A stretch of DNA of 64,000 nucleotides from Cydia pomonella (GCF_033807575.1 NC_084715.1:5257349-5321348), one strand, 5' to 3'; shown: positions 1-10,867, counted from the stretch's first letter. Notes: generated from the letters alone by a model not told the origin. Numbers and translations are program-made.

Positions 1-175
1 TGAGTCATGGGTGTTTTCTATGTATTTAAGTATTTATAAATATTTATATATTATATATATCGTTGTCTAAGTACCCTCAACACAAGCCTTATTGAGCTTA
101 CTGTGTGACTTAGTCAATTTGTGTAATAATGTCCTATAATATTTATTATTTATTTATATTTATATATATATATTG
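1..175 (+). mobile_element. SINE-A body, head cut off by window edge
   Basis: Body and tail of a tRNA-derived SINE that recurs in this window at 7.9, 12.3, 26.9 and 60.7 kb. Shared landmarks are CATGGGTGTTTTCTATGTAT, then a TA-rich run, CGTTGTCTAAGTACC, CACAAGCCTTATTGAGC and a closing TAATAATGTCCTATAATA with TTTA repeats. The pol III head lies outside the window. The family is common in lepidopteran genomes (from memory). Confidence 0.8.
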
Positions 176-750
176 TTACCAATAATAAGGCTGATGGCCC
201 TCCTGGTGTAAATCCTACTCTCTAATTTTGACATTTAGATACACCTAATGAGTTTTGAAGGATAATTCAATCATGTTATTTATTTTTAAAAAATGAAAAT
301 GTGTAGCCGAATACTCTCACAAATTAAAAAAAAAACAGTTGCATAATGTGGTATTGTGAAACTGCTAACATTAATCATAAATGTTTTTTCGTGAACCAAA
401 AAGTATGTTTGAATACATACTGTTATCTGTCATTTAATAAACAGATTTTTGAGTTAAAAACCAAAAATAACAATCACTAACAAATAGACAATATTACAAT
501 TTAGATAACATTCGTGACATCGACAGTACCCAACAGTAGCCGTCCCATAATGTGGCCTGCCCCTAACCCCCCAGTAAGAGGCACTTGCGTTGCACGCCCC
601 CCTAGATAATACCTTTATATGTGTCACATTATGATGTGACGTGCTGTGAGGTTGAGCTATGGTGGTTACACTTATTGTTTGTTGTGTCATGTGTATTTGT
701 TAGAAAGTGACGGCCACGATAATGTGGATATTATCGTAATGATATAAGTA
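176..750. other. No gene recognised; AT-rich
   Basis: AT-rich sequence with homopolymer runs. A 78-codon frame on the minus strand (454-690) has low-complexity composition and no recognisable domain. I see no repeat copy or RNA gene here. Confidence 0.5.
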
Positions 751-1048
751 AAGCATAGAGTGTTCACTTCATACATCAGTTTTCAAAACAATACGCTTAT
801 TATTTTCGTAGTCGACATCTAGCGACAAGTAGGGGACTCATCAGTACTTATTACTGATTAACTGGAGCTCTATTTTCAACTCCTGCTTGTAATATTAGGT
901 TTAAATTGTTGAGAAATACACTTTTCGACAGTCGCGACACTTGTGACATCTAGTGTCAAGTAGCGGTACTTATAAATCCGCTACTTGACGCTAGATGTTG
1001 ACGACGAAAATAATAAGCGTTTTGGTATGGAGTGAGCACTCTATGCTT
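751..1048. mobile_element. MITE with long terminal inverted repeats
   Basis: The left end AAGCATAGAGTGTTCACTTC is the inverted match of the right end ending CACTCTATGCTT. The arms continue through a shared CGCTTATTATTTTCGT block and a CATCTAGCGACAAGTAG block, giving about 80 bp of imperfect inverted repeat. A third partial copy of the CTAGTGTCAAGTAGCGG motif lies in the middle (about 950-975). There is no coding capacity, which is typical of a non-autonomous DNA transposon. Confidence 0.75.
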
Positions 1049-1154
1049 ACTTACTTCTCTATGACTTTTTTTTTATTATTTTTTTTTTTAATTAATTCTC
1101 AACAATAATTATTGTGTCGAACATAATTACTTAATAATTAAACATATCTACATT

Positions 1155-1340
1155 GTACAGTCAGCATCAAAAGTAGCGGATCAAACAAGGTTTCAAAAGT
1201 ATCTACCATTCTGAAACAGCTTAACAAAATGTGATGGTTCTATATGTAGAACAATGAAGACGATAACAGATATACTTTTGAATGTAAATTTTAGACTTTT
1301 GGCGCGTTGTTTCATCCGCTACTATTGATGCTGACTGTAC
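1155..1340. mobile_element. MITE, CAGTC-terminal, TA-flanked
   Basis: The left end GTACAGTCAGCATCAAAAGT and the right end CTATTGATGCTGACTGTAC are inverted repeats. Arms include AGTAGCGGATCAAAC against GTTTCATCCGCTACT. Reading TA as the duplicated target leaves CAGTCAGCATC termini, as expected of a Tc1/mariner-type non-autonomous element (inference). Internal sequence is non-coding. Confidence 0.8.
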
Positions 1341-1637
1341 CTATTAAAAATCAAAATAAATATTGAAGATAATTATAAATAATTACAATTACAATGTCAA
1401 CAGAATAACAAAATTATTAGAATAAAAATTCACAGCACACCTCCAATTTAACAATCACTTACTAGAAATTACAAATGCCAATCTCAAGTGAAATCAAATG
1501 TCAGTCTACTTAAAAATAACTGAATAAATTCCTTATTTAACAACACTGACTACACAGACACTGCATTACGAAGCGTTTTCAAAAAGTGCGAGGTCAATAC
1601 ACAAAGCTGCTATTTTCTTAGTAAAATGCTATTATTT

Positions 1638-1744
1638 TGGTGGCCTAGCCAATATGACAATCGTTTGCGGGAAACGAAACGAAACGCTATCATTTCCATA
1701 CATTATTTACGTTCTGCATACGATTGTCATCTTGGCTAGGCCCC
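1638..1744. mobile_element. MITE, GGCCTAGCCAAGATGACA family, short copy
   Basis: The termini GGCCTAGCCAATATGACAAT and ATTGTCATCTTGGCTAGGCC are inverted. Related copies lie at 29.1 and 41.4 kb. This one is about 107 bp and its arms make up nearly half the element. Confidence 0.75.
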
Positions 1745-1842
1745 TAGCTCGCGTAGCCAACATTCCAACGACGACACGACGTTTGCTACACGGGCTCGTC
1801 GTAATTGAGAGCGCAACTGAAACAGCGGTAGTGCTCGCGTAC

Positions 1843-1948
1843 TATAGATCGTGTCATTCACGAAGACGCGTGTTGACTCGTAATGTCCTATTATTAAAGG
1901 TTAGATTTGACAAATCTGCGCGTCTTCGTGAATGACACGCACTATAAA
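1843..1948. mobile_element. MITE with 20-bp perfect inverted repeat
   Basis: GTGTCATTCACGAAGACGCG at 1851 is repeated as its exact reverse complement ending at 1938. Flanking TATAG/CTATA extends the symmetry. The core of about 50 bp is non-coding. A 93-codon frame across 1654-1935 runs through this and the neighbouring MITE and is not a gene. Confidence 0.75.
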
Positions 1949-2045
1949 TTCGTACCTACGGGAGCTTTTGTGTTGTGACCTTCGATAGTCTTATATGCTT
2001 CGTCTAGTTTCTAGTCATTTTAGACGACACATAGGTATTATAATA

Positions 2046-2468
2046 AAAAAAACCGGCCAAGAGCATGTCGGGCCACGCTCAGTGTAGGGTTCCGTAGTTA
2101 CTCTTCCGTCACAATAAGCTAAACTGGAGCTTAAAGTATAGTAAATTGTTAACCAAGGGATGAAACGGTACCTTTCACCCGAGTTAAACAAATAGGCAAA
2201 TTTGCATAATCAGTACCTAATTAAAGTAAGTCTTTTTACTATGAAGGGAAAACTTTTTGCGATAACTCAAAAACAGCTAAACTGATCATGTCCGCTATAG
2301 TTTTCATTTAATGTCTTTCTTAAGCTCTACTTCCACGATTTTTTTCATATTTTTTGGACCTATGGTTCAAAAGTTAGAGGGGGGGGACACATTTTTTTTT
2401 CTTTCGGAGCGATTATCTCCGAATATATTGACTTTATCATTGCCATTTGGCTACGGAACCCTAAAAAA
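2046..2468 (+). mobile_element. Interspersed repeat ending in TACGGAACCCTAAAAA
   Basis: It opens with AAAACCGGCCAAGAGCATGT and AGGGTTCCGTAG and closes with the inverse CTACGGAACCCTAAAAA, so the ends are partly inverted. An internal block TTAACCAAGGGATGAAAC...CACCCGAGTTAAAC is also found at 46.44 kb. It looks like a widespread lepidopteran repeat with GGGTTCCGTA ends. The autonomous parent is unknown to me. Confidence 0.6.
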
Positions 2469-2522
2469 GCTAGTTTGTGATTGAAAAATGTGTTTTGGTT
2501 TTATCCTCATGATTTACCTGCG

Positions 2523-2640
2523 GTGGCAGCATGGTTCCATTTTTATCACCTGTCACTATGCCCGTCACTTTCGCAGTTACATACTTGTTAGAACGTGACA
2601 GGCATGGTGACAAATGATAAAGAGCCGACCATCTTAGCCC
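2523..2640 (+). mobile_element. MITE, GGCTAAGATGGTCGGCTC family
   Basis: About 118 bp running from GGCAGCATGGTTCCATTTTT to GAGCCGACCATCTTAGCCC. An inverted copy sits at 45.99-46.11 kb. Internal arms CACTATGCCCGTCACTTTCG and CGTGACAGGCATGGTGACA are mutually inverted, giving a hairpin. Confidence 0.7.
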
Positions 2641-2780
2641 TACTCTTTCACGTTTTAATCGTATGATGCTTTTACAAAGTTTACAAAAAGCATTACGAAT
2701 ATTACTATTAGATTTATTGTTGTTAAAATTAAAACAAGATAGAAAATCAAATGTCTATACCTAAATCATTTTTCCGTCAC

Positions 2781-3265
2781 AATAGGGTTTTTTCCATCTA
2801 CAAATCTTAGGGCAGAATTGTATTCCAATAAATTCTTTTGGATTATAAGAACATGTTAAACTACTTTTAGGGGACCTGTAATGACCATATTTTTGTAAAT
2901 ATTGAATTTAAAATATATCTTTTGGCACACGTCACGTGACCAAACTCGTAACCTCATTGAAGATTCTGATGACGTCACAACTCTCGGATTGACACTGTTG
3001 ACAGTTAGGCGATAAACAACAAATGACAAATGTCAGTTGACAGTTCGTATCTTCTACGTGTGTCTGAAGTTATGTGTCAAACCGTAAACTGTGACGTCAC
3101 ACAATTATCAAAGAGCGTTTTGGGCGCGAAAGGATCTGTCAAAATATATTTTGTTAATTTAACATATTTGAAGCCGTTTTTAGTATAAAAGTTGAATTTT
3201 AGGGCAACTTTTAGTTAATATAGAACGTAATACAAGCGTTTAAAAAAATTGGAAACAACCCTATT
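2781..3265. mobile_element. TIR element, AATAGGGTTGTTTCC family, copy A
   Basis: The left end AATAGGGTTTTTTCCATC and the right end TTGGAAACAACCCTATT are inverted. The 485-bp body is non-coding and recurs at 57.7-58.4 kb. It contains a CACGTGAC box (about 2932) and two TGACGTCA palindromes (2970-2977 and 3092-3099). It carries about 27 bp near 3145-3170 that copy B lacks. Transposon superfamily is not determined; no clear TSD was read. Confidence 0.75.
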
Positions 3266-4210
3266 CAAAGGTAAACGCATTCTATTTCATTTTTCTAAAA
3301 CAAAAGCTCTTCCTAAAAATGATTCTCCTGAGTAAAACCGTACAAATAAATACCAATTAGGGATAAAGAGTGTGAAAAAATAATTTATTCAGATCTCCTA
3401 AACCCTTTTCTTTACAACACGAGAAAGTTGTTTTCATACAAACACATAGGTATCGAAATAATTATAAAAGGAAAAGTAAGTTTGCAAAAAAGTCCGTAAA
3501 GCCCCGTTGAACCCGAAATAACTGCAATTTCATAGCTTGAAATTAAAAAAAAGATTACTCAGAACTATAGAATCATTAGTTTAAATCAACCCATAGCAGG
3601 ATCTCCATACCATCGATACTAGGAAATACATACGATTATTCATGCTCACTCAATAGAGCATTAACTACTATCAGAACTTGTAAATTCAACTATATTTAAA
3701 AAGAATAAGGTCGATTTTCGAGCAGAAAATTCTGTGTATAATGGATGCATTTCTCAATTCATCTTTACTTAGAAATTAATGATTGTTTAGCCATATAGTA
3801 GGATTTCACTAGGTTGTTATTATTTATGCAGATACACATAAAATGATGTTGAAATTCATATTGGATATATGAATCACAGTTGACCCCTGAGCATAGGTGC
3901 CGTAGATGCAGCATTACCCAGCTGAGTTACAATACAATACGCTGTGCGATGAAGCTGCCAGCCGTACGGTCCCCAGTCGGATCCACCAGCGTTTTTGACA
4001 AGACCCCACTTTTTTTTTTAATTATGTTATTATAATTTAGTATAGTTTATTAGTTTTGATTGATACAATATTTATAGTTATTTGGTTCTTAATGTTTCAG
4101 TTAAATTAATTAAGAACATAGTAAGACAAAAAAAACTAATTGAATTCTCAAAAGATTTATCATCTGACGAGAAAATAAGATCGTTGGTACGTCTGCCGAA
4201 GACATCTGAC
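3266..4210. other. No gene recognised
   Basis: AT-rich, without clear repeat structure. A more GC-balanced patch at about 3885-4010 looks like degraded repeat, but I could not match it within the window. Confidence 0.45.
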
Positions 4211-4214
4211 GTCA

Positions 4215-4340
4215 ATTTTTTTTATACTACGTCGTTGGCAAACAAGCATACGGCCCGCCTGATGGTAAGCAGTTTCCGTAGCCTATGTAAGCCTGCAACT
4301 CCAGAGGAGTTACATGCGCGTTGCCGACCCTAAACCCCAT
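4215..4340 (-). mobile_element. LINE 3' end, CGGCCCGCCTGATGGTAAGC family
   Basis: It begins with a T-run and TATACTACGTCGTTGGCAAA, then ATACGGCCCGCCTGATGGTA and GAGTTACATGCGCGTTGCCG. Copies on the other strand end in GTAGTATAAAAAAA, so the T-run is the inverted A-tail and the element lies on the minus strand. Other copies are at 12.4, 21.3, 21.8, 25.6, 28.4 and 32.4 kb. All are short 3' ends, as expected of 5'-truncated retroposition. Confidence 0.75.
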
Positions 4341-4427
4341 CGTTGAGCACAATGACGCTATGATTTCAACTAATGAGATTTCATTTATAAAACGACTACG
4401 CTTACGTGACGCTTGGTGCCCAGAACC

Positions 4428-4555
4428 TCTAGTGTACATTTATTCGATAGCGTGACGTGACGTACGCGTTTGCGTTAAGTCTCATTTTGTGCCGCCAAGC
4501 GGGACGTTTTGGAAACTCAAAATCCCATACAAAATGAAATTGCACGGGACCCAAA
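4428..4555. mobile_element. Palindromic MITE (CAGTACCCCTAGTG family), partial
   Basis: It shares TAGTGTACATTTATTCGATA, GTGACGTACGCGTTTGCG and GCGGGACGTTTTGGAAACTC with full copies at 46.1, 56.4 and 58.5 kb. The right arm breaks off after CATACAAAATGA, so the inverted partner is incomplete. Confidence 0.7.
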
Positions 4556-5035
4556 ATAATTACACGAAGTAATATCAAACGTTGCTCTCTTATTGCACAA
4601 ATAACTATTTCCTCTTCTTCACACATCTTAGTATTTCGTCTGCGAGCTAAAGTAACATTGCCTAAACAGGACTGCAAAGTCAGTGCACCGAGTGCGATAT
4701 TCGACGTGCCCCCCTCCCCCCTCTTAATTCGCACCCGTACCCGTTGGCTACTTCGTGCGTAGGTTGCTTATTCCAGACCGTTTTGAAATTCGAAACCATT
4801 GCACCTTTACCTAACCCCTTTCTTGTTGATGTATCTCACAAGTTAAATAAATTTTCATGTTCTTTTTTGTATTTTCGAAAAAAAAAAATAGTTGCTTTAT
4901 TAGACTCAACCGAGACTGTCTTATTATTATGTTTCACGGGTAAACTGTCTTATTACCGACTGCAATGCCAACAAAAAGTAGGGTTACCTAATCCTAGATG
5001 TTAAAATAGAATAACCATGCAGGTTGTATTTTTGT
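4556..5035. other. No gene recognised
   Basis: Moderate-complexity AT-rich sequence. Short frames at 4429-4734 (minus) and 4744-5004 (plus) have no domain, and the first runs into the MITE. Nothing else is seen. Confidence 0.45.
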
Positions 5036-5039
5036 TAGC

Positions 5040-5175
5040 TAGGCGCATGACACATTGTGTCCGATTCGCACGTCACTCCGATTTTAGAGCAAGACAAAAG
5101 TTGTATTATAGCGACATCCTGCTCGCATGTCGGAGCGATTGCGAATCGAATGCAGTGTGCCATGTGCCGTAGGGG
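5040..5175. mobile_element. Imperfect TIR element
   Basis: The left arm GGCGCATGACACATTGTGTC followed by CGATTCGCACGTCACTCCG is matched, inverted and with mismatches, by CGGAGCGATTGCGAATCGA and GTGTGCCATGTGCCGTA. The core is short and non-coding. Confidence 0.55.
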
Positions 5176-5893
5176 TTCGACTGAATAGTAAATCCAACTA
5201 AAAACACACTTTTTTTTCTTCATAAAATTATGATTGAGTTCTAAAGGGCATTATAACCTATTTATTTTTAATTCTATCTTACTTAATTCGTTGCTAAATT
5301 AGATATAAACGATGTATTAATTCACACTTTTTTTTCAATTAAATGATTCAATTGTCTTAGTGCCCAATTGCGAAGAAGGGTTACCCGAACCCTAAATTTA
5401 AAAACAATATCCACGCTTGTATTTTAGGTCTAAAACGCATCTTAGACTATAGCCGTCGGGTATGATGTGCCCCCCTACAGTAGGGGGGTCTGGCCAAACA
5501 GTAAGTCTGGCCTAATCCTATCGGAAACGAGCCCCCACGCAGATCGACCGGCGCACGGTTTGTCTTGAGATAACGTTTTTGAATGGGTTTACCGATAACA
5601 AGATGAATTGCATTGTGATCTTGCAATCTAGATGTTAATGAAACAAAATATGAATGAAATCATTTAAGGGTCATAAATTTTGTAAATGCTTTTGCGACTT
5701 TCCTGTGGATATCATAAACTGACTTCAAAACTGTTGTAAATTATCCTTATAGACATGTTAAAATCTTCTACTTCTTACAATTCGTATGGTGAAAGTTTCA
5801 GAAGAAATATCCAAATTGATAACTTTTGTAAGATTAGAAAAGAAGGTATTATTTTTATCCATACGTATATATATATATATATATATATACATA
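5176..5893. other. No gene; one C/G hairpin
   Basis: Apart from a short stem-loop, CCCCCCTACAGTAGGGGGG at about 5470-5489, and a (TA)n run at 5867-5889, I see no structure. The hairpin sits in a GC-richer patch (5460-5560) that may be an old repeat. Confidence 0.45.
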
Positions 5894-6366
5894 CAGGGTG
5901 ATTCATGAGACGTGAGCTGGACTAAGACTACACAATCAGTAAATGTTAATGAATCGTTCACCATCATATTTAAGTAAAACAATCACGCTTTTTATCTGTT
6001 ATTTAACTTTTTCTTAAGGACAAATTTGATTATCTACCATCATGGACACCCTACAACAATTAATTAACAAAGATAAAACCTCTTTAACCGTTATGACAGC
6101 ACTTTGATTATGAAGAAAATAAAATGTCACACTTGAGTGAGATACGATTTTATAAAAGTAACCACACTCCGATGACATTCAATTTGTCACTTATTATGGA
6201 TAAAACAAAGAGGGTGACCATAAATATCGTAAATAAAATAAAACTCTTTTTTTTGAACAGTAAAAATTAAATTAACGTTAATCTCACAAATACTGGTACG
6301 AAACAGTTGCTGATAATTTACCGAATATGCAGGCTTGATCCTGCTCACGTCTCCTGAATCATCCTG
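5894..6366. mobile_element. TIR DNA transposon (non-autonomous), TA target duplication
   Basis: The left terminus CAGGGTGATTCATGAGACGT is inverted against the right terminus ACGTCTCCTGAATCATCCTG. TA flanks both ends (5892-5893 and 6367-6368). The element is 473 bp with no transposase frame. A second copy of its left 300 bp lies at 14.39 kb. TA duplication points to Tc1/mariner-like mobilisation (inference). Insertion in or next to a TA microsatellite fits TA targeting. Confidence 0.8.
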
Positions 6367-6368
6367 TA

Positions 6369-7860
6369 TATACATATATATATATATAAATTCAAAAATA
6401 CTGTAGGTCACCAAGTACATGGTTGTAATCAAATAGATAGGTAATCAGGTACATTTGTTACAGGTAAATAGTTTTGGAAATTGTATATGACGAGCTAAAT
6501 ATTTACATGCTATATTTGCTTACTTTGCTACTGAAAACAGTCTGTCCGAAAAGCTATGTTCTAAATTTATTTTTCACCCAGTAATCTTTTATATGGGTAC
6601 TCTAATTTCACTTCGTTTTCGACAAAAAAACGTATGCTATTGAATATAGAAATATCACACATATAAAATATTTTTTTATCAATCAGTAAACGTCTGCGAA
6701 CGATGCTATTAAGCTCCCACTCTATTTTTCTACTTTTACTTTACCATACCTACATATAGGATAGTTTTTAGCTAAAGTCCGTATTTTTGATGCTATTAGT
6801 TTTATGATATATATTTTTAAGTCTGCGTATGATGATGATCGATAAAAACTATTCTATTCTATTCTATATCTCCATATCAATTTATTCATTATATTCAATT
6901 TCTTCAAAATAGGTTTCGCCGTTTGACCGTGAAGAGGTTATAGACATACAGACACACTTTCGCATTTTATAATATTATTAGTATGTTAGTATTAATATGG
7001 ATATGGATTAAGTAGGGATTTACAGTAACAACATTGTGATCTAACCCTTAGATGGAGTCTGAGCTCCCCTTCATCTAGGCTTGCGAAACGGTCTAGTCTA
7101 GTCTAGTATTACCTAAATTTTACTGAAATATCGTTTGCATTATATAACTTACATTACCTACTTCATTTTGAGTATTGGGGTACCTACCTCATAATTTACG
7201 TCAGTGCAATTGATTCTCTTTACTGTAGGCTTTCAAATATAAACTAACCAGTGATTCTCGAGTCTCGACGAATCAGTTCTCATATTCAAATTCCTCATAA
7301 TGGGAGACAAGCGTTTTTCGTCAACACCGTGAATGGTCCTACTTTGTTCCCCTGTGGCTCCAAGTTTGTAAAATGAATAAAATGATACTTTCGTTCGCAG
7401 TAATATCGCCGTATTACTGCATCAGTAATGCTGGTGTCGTCTGAATCTGCTATCTTTACTATAATTATATGAAGTTAGTACTGTCCCATGATCCTATTAG
7501 TTCCTAAATTCACGCTTATGAGCCCTAATAACTAAAAACATGTCTCGACTATCTACGATACAATATACAATATCAATAAACGCACTCCAGCATCATTCCA
7601 CAGATAGCAAAACGCATCAACTTCCTAAACGCAAATTCAGCCATTCTACACTACCCCTTACTTGCAGTGGGAACCACCCCATGCATCTAGGAGGGGGACA
7701 TTACAAATTAATAGGACAAAGACCGCCCGGATCGGGCTACGAAAATTTACAGGCCGTCTGCGTTGGCTTTATGATCGACTAACTTATAGTGCTGTTGTAT
7801 GTGGTAGGCGAGTTAAAGATTATACGTTTATCAAGATAACTCTAAATACAATACAATGCA
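6369..7860. other. No gene recognised; small microsatellites
   Basis: It contains a short (TATTC)n run near 6851-6869 and CTAGTCTAGTCTAG near 7092. A GC-richer patch with two overlapping short frames at 7540-7898 has no recognisable domain. Confidence 0.45.
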
Positions 7861-7864
7861 TCGA

Positions 7865-8100
7865 TGCAATGGCGACCGGTCTGACCTACTGCCTATGAAA
7901 CCGATGGTCCCGGGTTCGAATCCTGATAAGGGCATTTATTTTTGCGATGGACACAGATATTTGTTTCTGAGGCATGGGTGTTTTCTCTGTATCTAAGTAT
8001 GTATTTATACAAATCGTCGCCTAGTAGCCATAGTACAAGCTTTGCTTAGTTTTGGGGTTAGGTCGATGCATGTAAGATTGTCTCCCAAATATTTATAATC
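7865..8100 (+). mobile_element. SINE-A copy with damaged A-box
   Basis: The head contains a good B-box, GGTTCGAATCC. Compared with the 60.7 kb head, the A-box region lacks about 16 bp around TAGTGGGTAGTGACCC. The body (GCATGGGTGTTTTCTCTGTA, then a TA-rich run) diverges after TACAAGCTT. Confidence 0.8.
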
Positions 8101-10129
8101 AATGCAATGAATAAGAATAATTGAAAAAGAAAAACAATGTCAATTTTTCAGGAACTAACATTAGTCATAATACTATGATTATTTTATTTCATCTTTTGGT
8201 TTTACGTCTATCAAGGTTATATGAGGTAAGATAAACACTGGGGCAAAACATTAAGTACTTATAAATCTTGTAGGGAATCCTCGTACGATTTTACCTATCC
8301 CGAGCAATATAAACTAAATGTTTCTCTTATCCCACGTGACCTCAAATACTTGTCTAACAATAGCTTGACAATTGACATTATTTACAATTAAAAAAATTGT
8401 GCTATTTCGTATTATAACGTATGGCTTATAAAAATAATAAATAGGCAATTAAAAACCTTAAATATAGTAAAAAATATATACTCGTATTTACTTCATTAAC
8501 GCACAATATATATTTTGTTTTTCTTTTCAACTCGATTTAAAAATAAAAGTTACAAAATATATATATTCTAAATTTCTTAATATACCTGTACTTGTCCGGC
8601 CAATCGATATTCGAGCATCTCGGTAAAACCGGCTTGAATTTTGGCACGTTGCGTCGGCCGTTTTCGAGACAATGATTGGTTGTGTCTTAACAAGTCGTTA
8701 AGGATCACCCCCTCACCCCCTTAATTGGGTTATGTATCGTGTCTTTCAGTCCGAGCTAACTAAGTGATACTGTTATATGATGTAGAGTTATTTGTTCTTC
8801 GTCTTAGTTCTGTGAACTAAGGTGTACGACAAAAATACTCGCAATGTAAAAATACTCGCTGAGATTTGTCCTTTGCGCTACAACATTGGGTTCTTCAAGA
8901 GGCAGGTTTATTGAGTAAATTAATTAAAAACCTTAGTTTTTTGAGTACTAAACTCATATCCTTTCTCGAGTGTCATGAGAACGTGTTAAAAAACTGGAGT
9001 AAAACTCTAACATCTTATGTACTTTATTTATCTAAATCACGCATATTATTTTGCTACAAGAATGTGGTTGTTTCTCTAGAGAGGATACAAGATTCTACAA
9101 ACAACTCAGGTGTCAAACGAATTTAAAAGAACTCATTTCTTAATGGCTATTAACATTAAATATATTGAACACGACAAAGCTGTGTTATCCTTATTACGAG
9201 ACGTTTATACGTTTATTCAACCTGACATAAACCCCTTAGATAAAGCATCATAATAAATTTCCTTACAAAAAAAGATCATATTCCAAAAGTAAAACCCTCG
9301 GAACATATATCACCTTAACAAACGAGTTTCAGCGCTATCGCCTTTACAACTAGCTTCGAATTCCCTTTCTAAAGAAAAAGGCGGGTAAGAGGAAAATCGT
9401 AACGGTTTTTCTCGCGACCTGTCCCAACAAGCTTACGACGCAAGGTCAAGTGCGGGGCCTCCGAGACTACAAATACGTGTAGGTGAATGGAATGTGAGAA
9501 TCATTCGTTCACTTGATATGGAGTTATTGGCATATTATTGCCTTTGCGTTGCTTTTTTCATTTTGACAAGTAAAAAGTACTCAACCTTGTTAAATGAAAA
9601 CTTTGATATGATATTAATATGGCACTAGTGTTTTAACGGACTTCTTTGTTTTGTTATGTATGAGGAACAGTTTGGAATATTTTGTTATTTGTTTTACAGT
9701 AAGTTGGTCCCATTGTCATTCAGGTAAAATATAATGATTTGAGTTATAAGAACAGTTATTTAGGAATTGTATACAGTAATTCATTTTTATTTGCTGGAAC
9801 TGCTGATAAATTACAATAAATTATAATTATAATTTGTGTGAAGTCTGTTATTATTTATAACTTATTTTTAATTATAATAGTTACAATCAACTCTTGGATA
9901 TACTATTCGATACCAATGTGCCATTGGAGACACCTATTATCATTATAATGCATAATATATGAACAACAAAAATGTTCATTTACAAAATCGTTTTTTTTTT
10001 GTTTGTACCTAAATTTGCGAAAAATGTTCAATAGCTTTCCAAACATTCTGCAACCTTTACATATGTAGACGTAATTCAATAAGTCTTTAATTACATAAAT
10101 ATAACTGAATTATGTTTGTTTGTCCGCAG
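8101..10129. other. No gene recognised; sequence 5' of exon-like block
   Basis: AT-rich. An 86-codon frame (8866-9126) is Leu/Ser-rich with no known domain. A GC-richer patch at 9340-9500 shows no repeat. The last stretch is pyrimidine-rich (TTGTTTGTCCGCAG), as expected upstream of an acceptor. Confidence 0.45.
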
Positions 10130-10227
10130 ACGAGTCGGGATGCGAGGCTGATATGTCGGAGGGCGCGGATGTGGGGCGCCACTCGCCGCCCCGGCCGCAG
10201 CAAGAGCCCATCAACCTTAAGAATGAG
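10130..10227 (+). CDS. Candidate internal exon, copy 1 of a tandem array (gene unknown)
   Basis: A 98-bp block is bounded by a pyrimidine-rich acceptor, TTTGTCCGCAG, and a donor, GAG|GTGGGT. One frame is open. It starts by completing a codon ending AC and then reads 32 codons, in two halves ESGCEADMSEGADVGRH and SPPRPQQEPINLKNE. The peptide is acidic then Pro-rich, like a linker in a regulatory protein. I do not recognise the family. GC content is far above the flanks. The same frame stays open from 10120 to 10389, so an unspliced coding minisatellite is the alternative. No neighbouring exon was identified. Confidence 0.5.
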
Positions 10228-10293
10228 GTGGGTTACCCTTACCCTATACCCTACCCTATACACACACTCTGTATACACACTATAAACATACAG
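10228..10293 (+). repeat. 66-bp intron-like spacer of the 147-bp unit
   Basis: It begins GTGGGTTACCC and ends AACATACAG, so it has intron-type ends but is only 66 bp. It is repeated with changes after copy 2. The TACCCTATACCCTACCCTAT core is itself a short degenerate repeat. With the 81-bp block it makes a unit of exactly 147 bp (49 codons). Confidence 0.6.
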
Positions 10294-10374
10294 GCTGAAA
10301 TGTCGGTGGGCGCGGACGTGGGACGCCACTCACCGCCCCGGCCGCATCAGGAGCCCATCAACCTTAAGAATGAG
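10294..10374 (+). pseudogene. Exon-like copy 2 (donor lost)
   Basis: An 81-bp copy of 10147-10227, preceded by CATACAG. It keeps the frame, with AEMSVGADVGRHSPP then RPHQEPINLKNE. It would join in frame to copy 1 if spliced. The donor GT of copy 1 reads GG here (GAGGGGGGT), so normal splicing out is unlikely. The frame stops at a TAG at 10387. Confidence 0.6.
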
Positions 10375-10440
10375 GGGGGTTACCCTTAGCCTATACCTTA
10401 TCTTATACACACACTCTGTATACAAACTGTACACATAAAG

Positions 10441-10521
10441 GCTGATATGTCGGAGGGCGCCTGTGTGGGGCGCCACTTGCTGGCCCGGCCGCAGCAAGAG
10501 CCCATCAACCTTTAGAATGTG
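10441..10521 (+). pseudogene. Exon-like copy 3 (stop codon)
   Basis: An 81-bp copy exactly 147 bp after copy 2, preceded by ACATAAAG. The CTT-AAG pair of copy 1 reads CTT-TAG, giving a stop, and GCGGAT reads GCCTGT. A GTGGGT donor-like sequence follows. It is probably non-functional. Confidence 0.6.
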
Positions 10522-10867
10522 GTGGGTTAGTCTTACCCTAAGTATATCCTTCCTTGACCTACCTTTCACTACCATATGTTGACATGACAATTTACTATTA
10601 GGTACCCCGTATACTATCTCATATGTTGTGAGCCACCACTTGCGAACCTTAAGAAAGATGTGGGAACCATTACCACATGATACAATAATTATACACTTAC
10701 CATATGGTACACTATTTGTATACATATAAGGTTAACGTACCTATGTTACTGTATAAATTCAAATTTATCAATCCATCTGTCAATTACAAAGTATAATTTA
10801 AATTTAGTTATACCTTGTTACCGCGAAACTTACTTGCACAAGCAAGTGCTACAGCTCACACGTAAGC

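Noticed and set aside
1654..1935. 93-codon plus-strand frame
   Set aside because: It runs through two MITEs; inverted arms on both sides explain the open frame.
4082..4333. 83-codon plus-strand frame
   Set aside because: Its second half is the minus-strand LINE 3' end and the first half is AT-rich low complexity.
10120..10389. Continuous 89-codon protein instead of exon copies
   Set aside because: It starts at TTG and passes through intron-like spacer with low-complexity YPYPIPYPI. The splice-bounded reading fits better, though read-through is kept as an alternative.
10147..10521. 147-bp unit as a nucleosome-length satellite
   Set aside because: Only three copies; the number matching nucleosome DNA is probably coincidence, and in-frame length is the better explanation.
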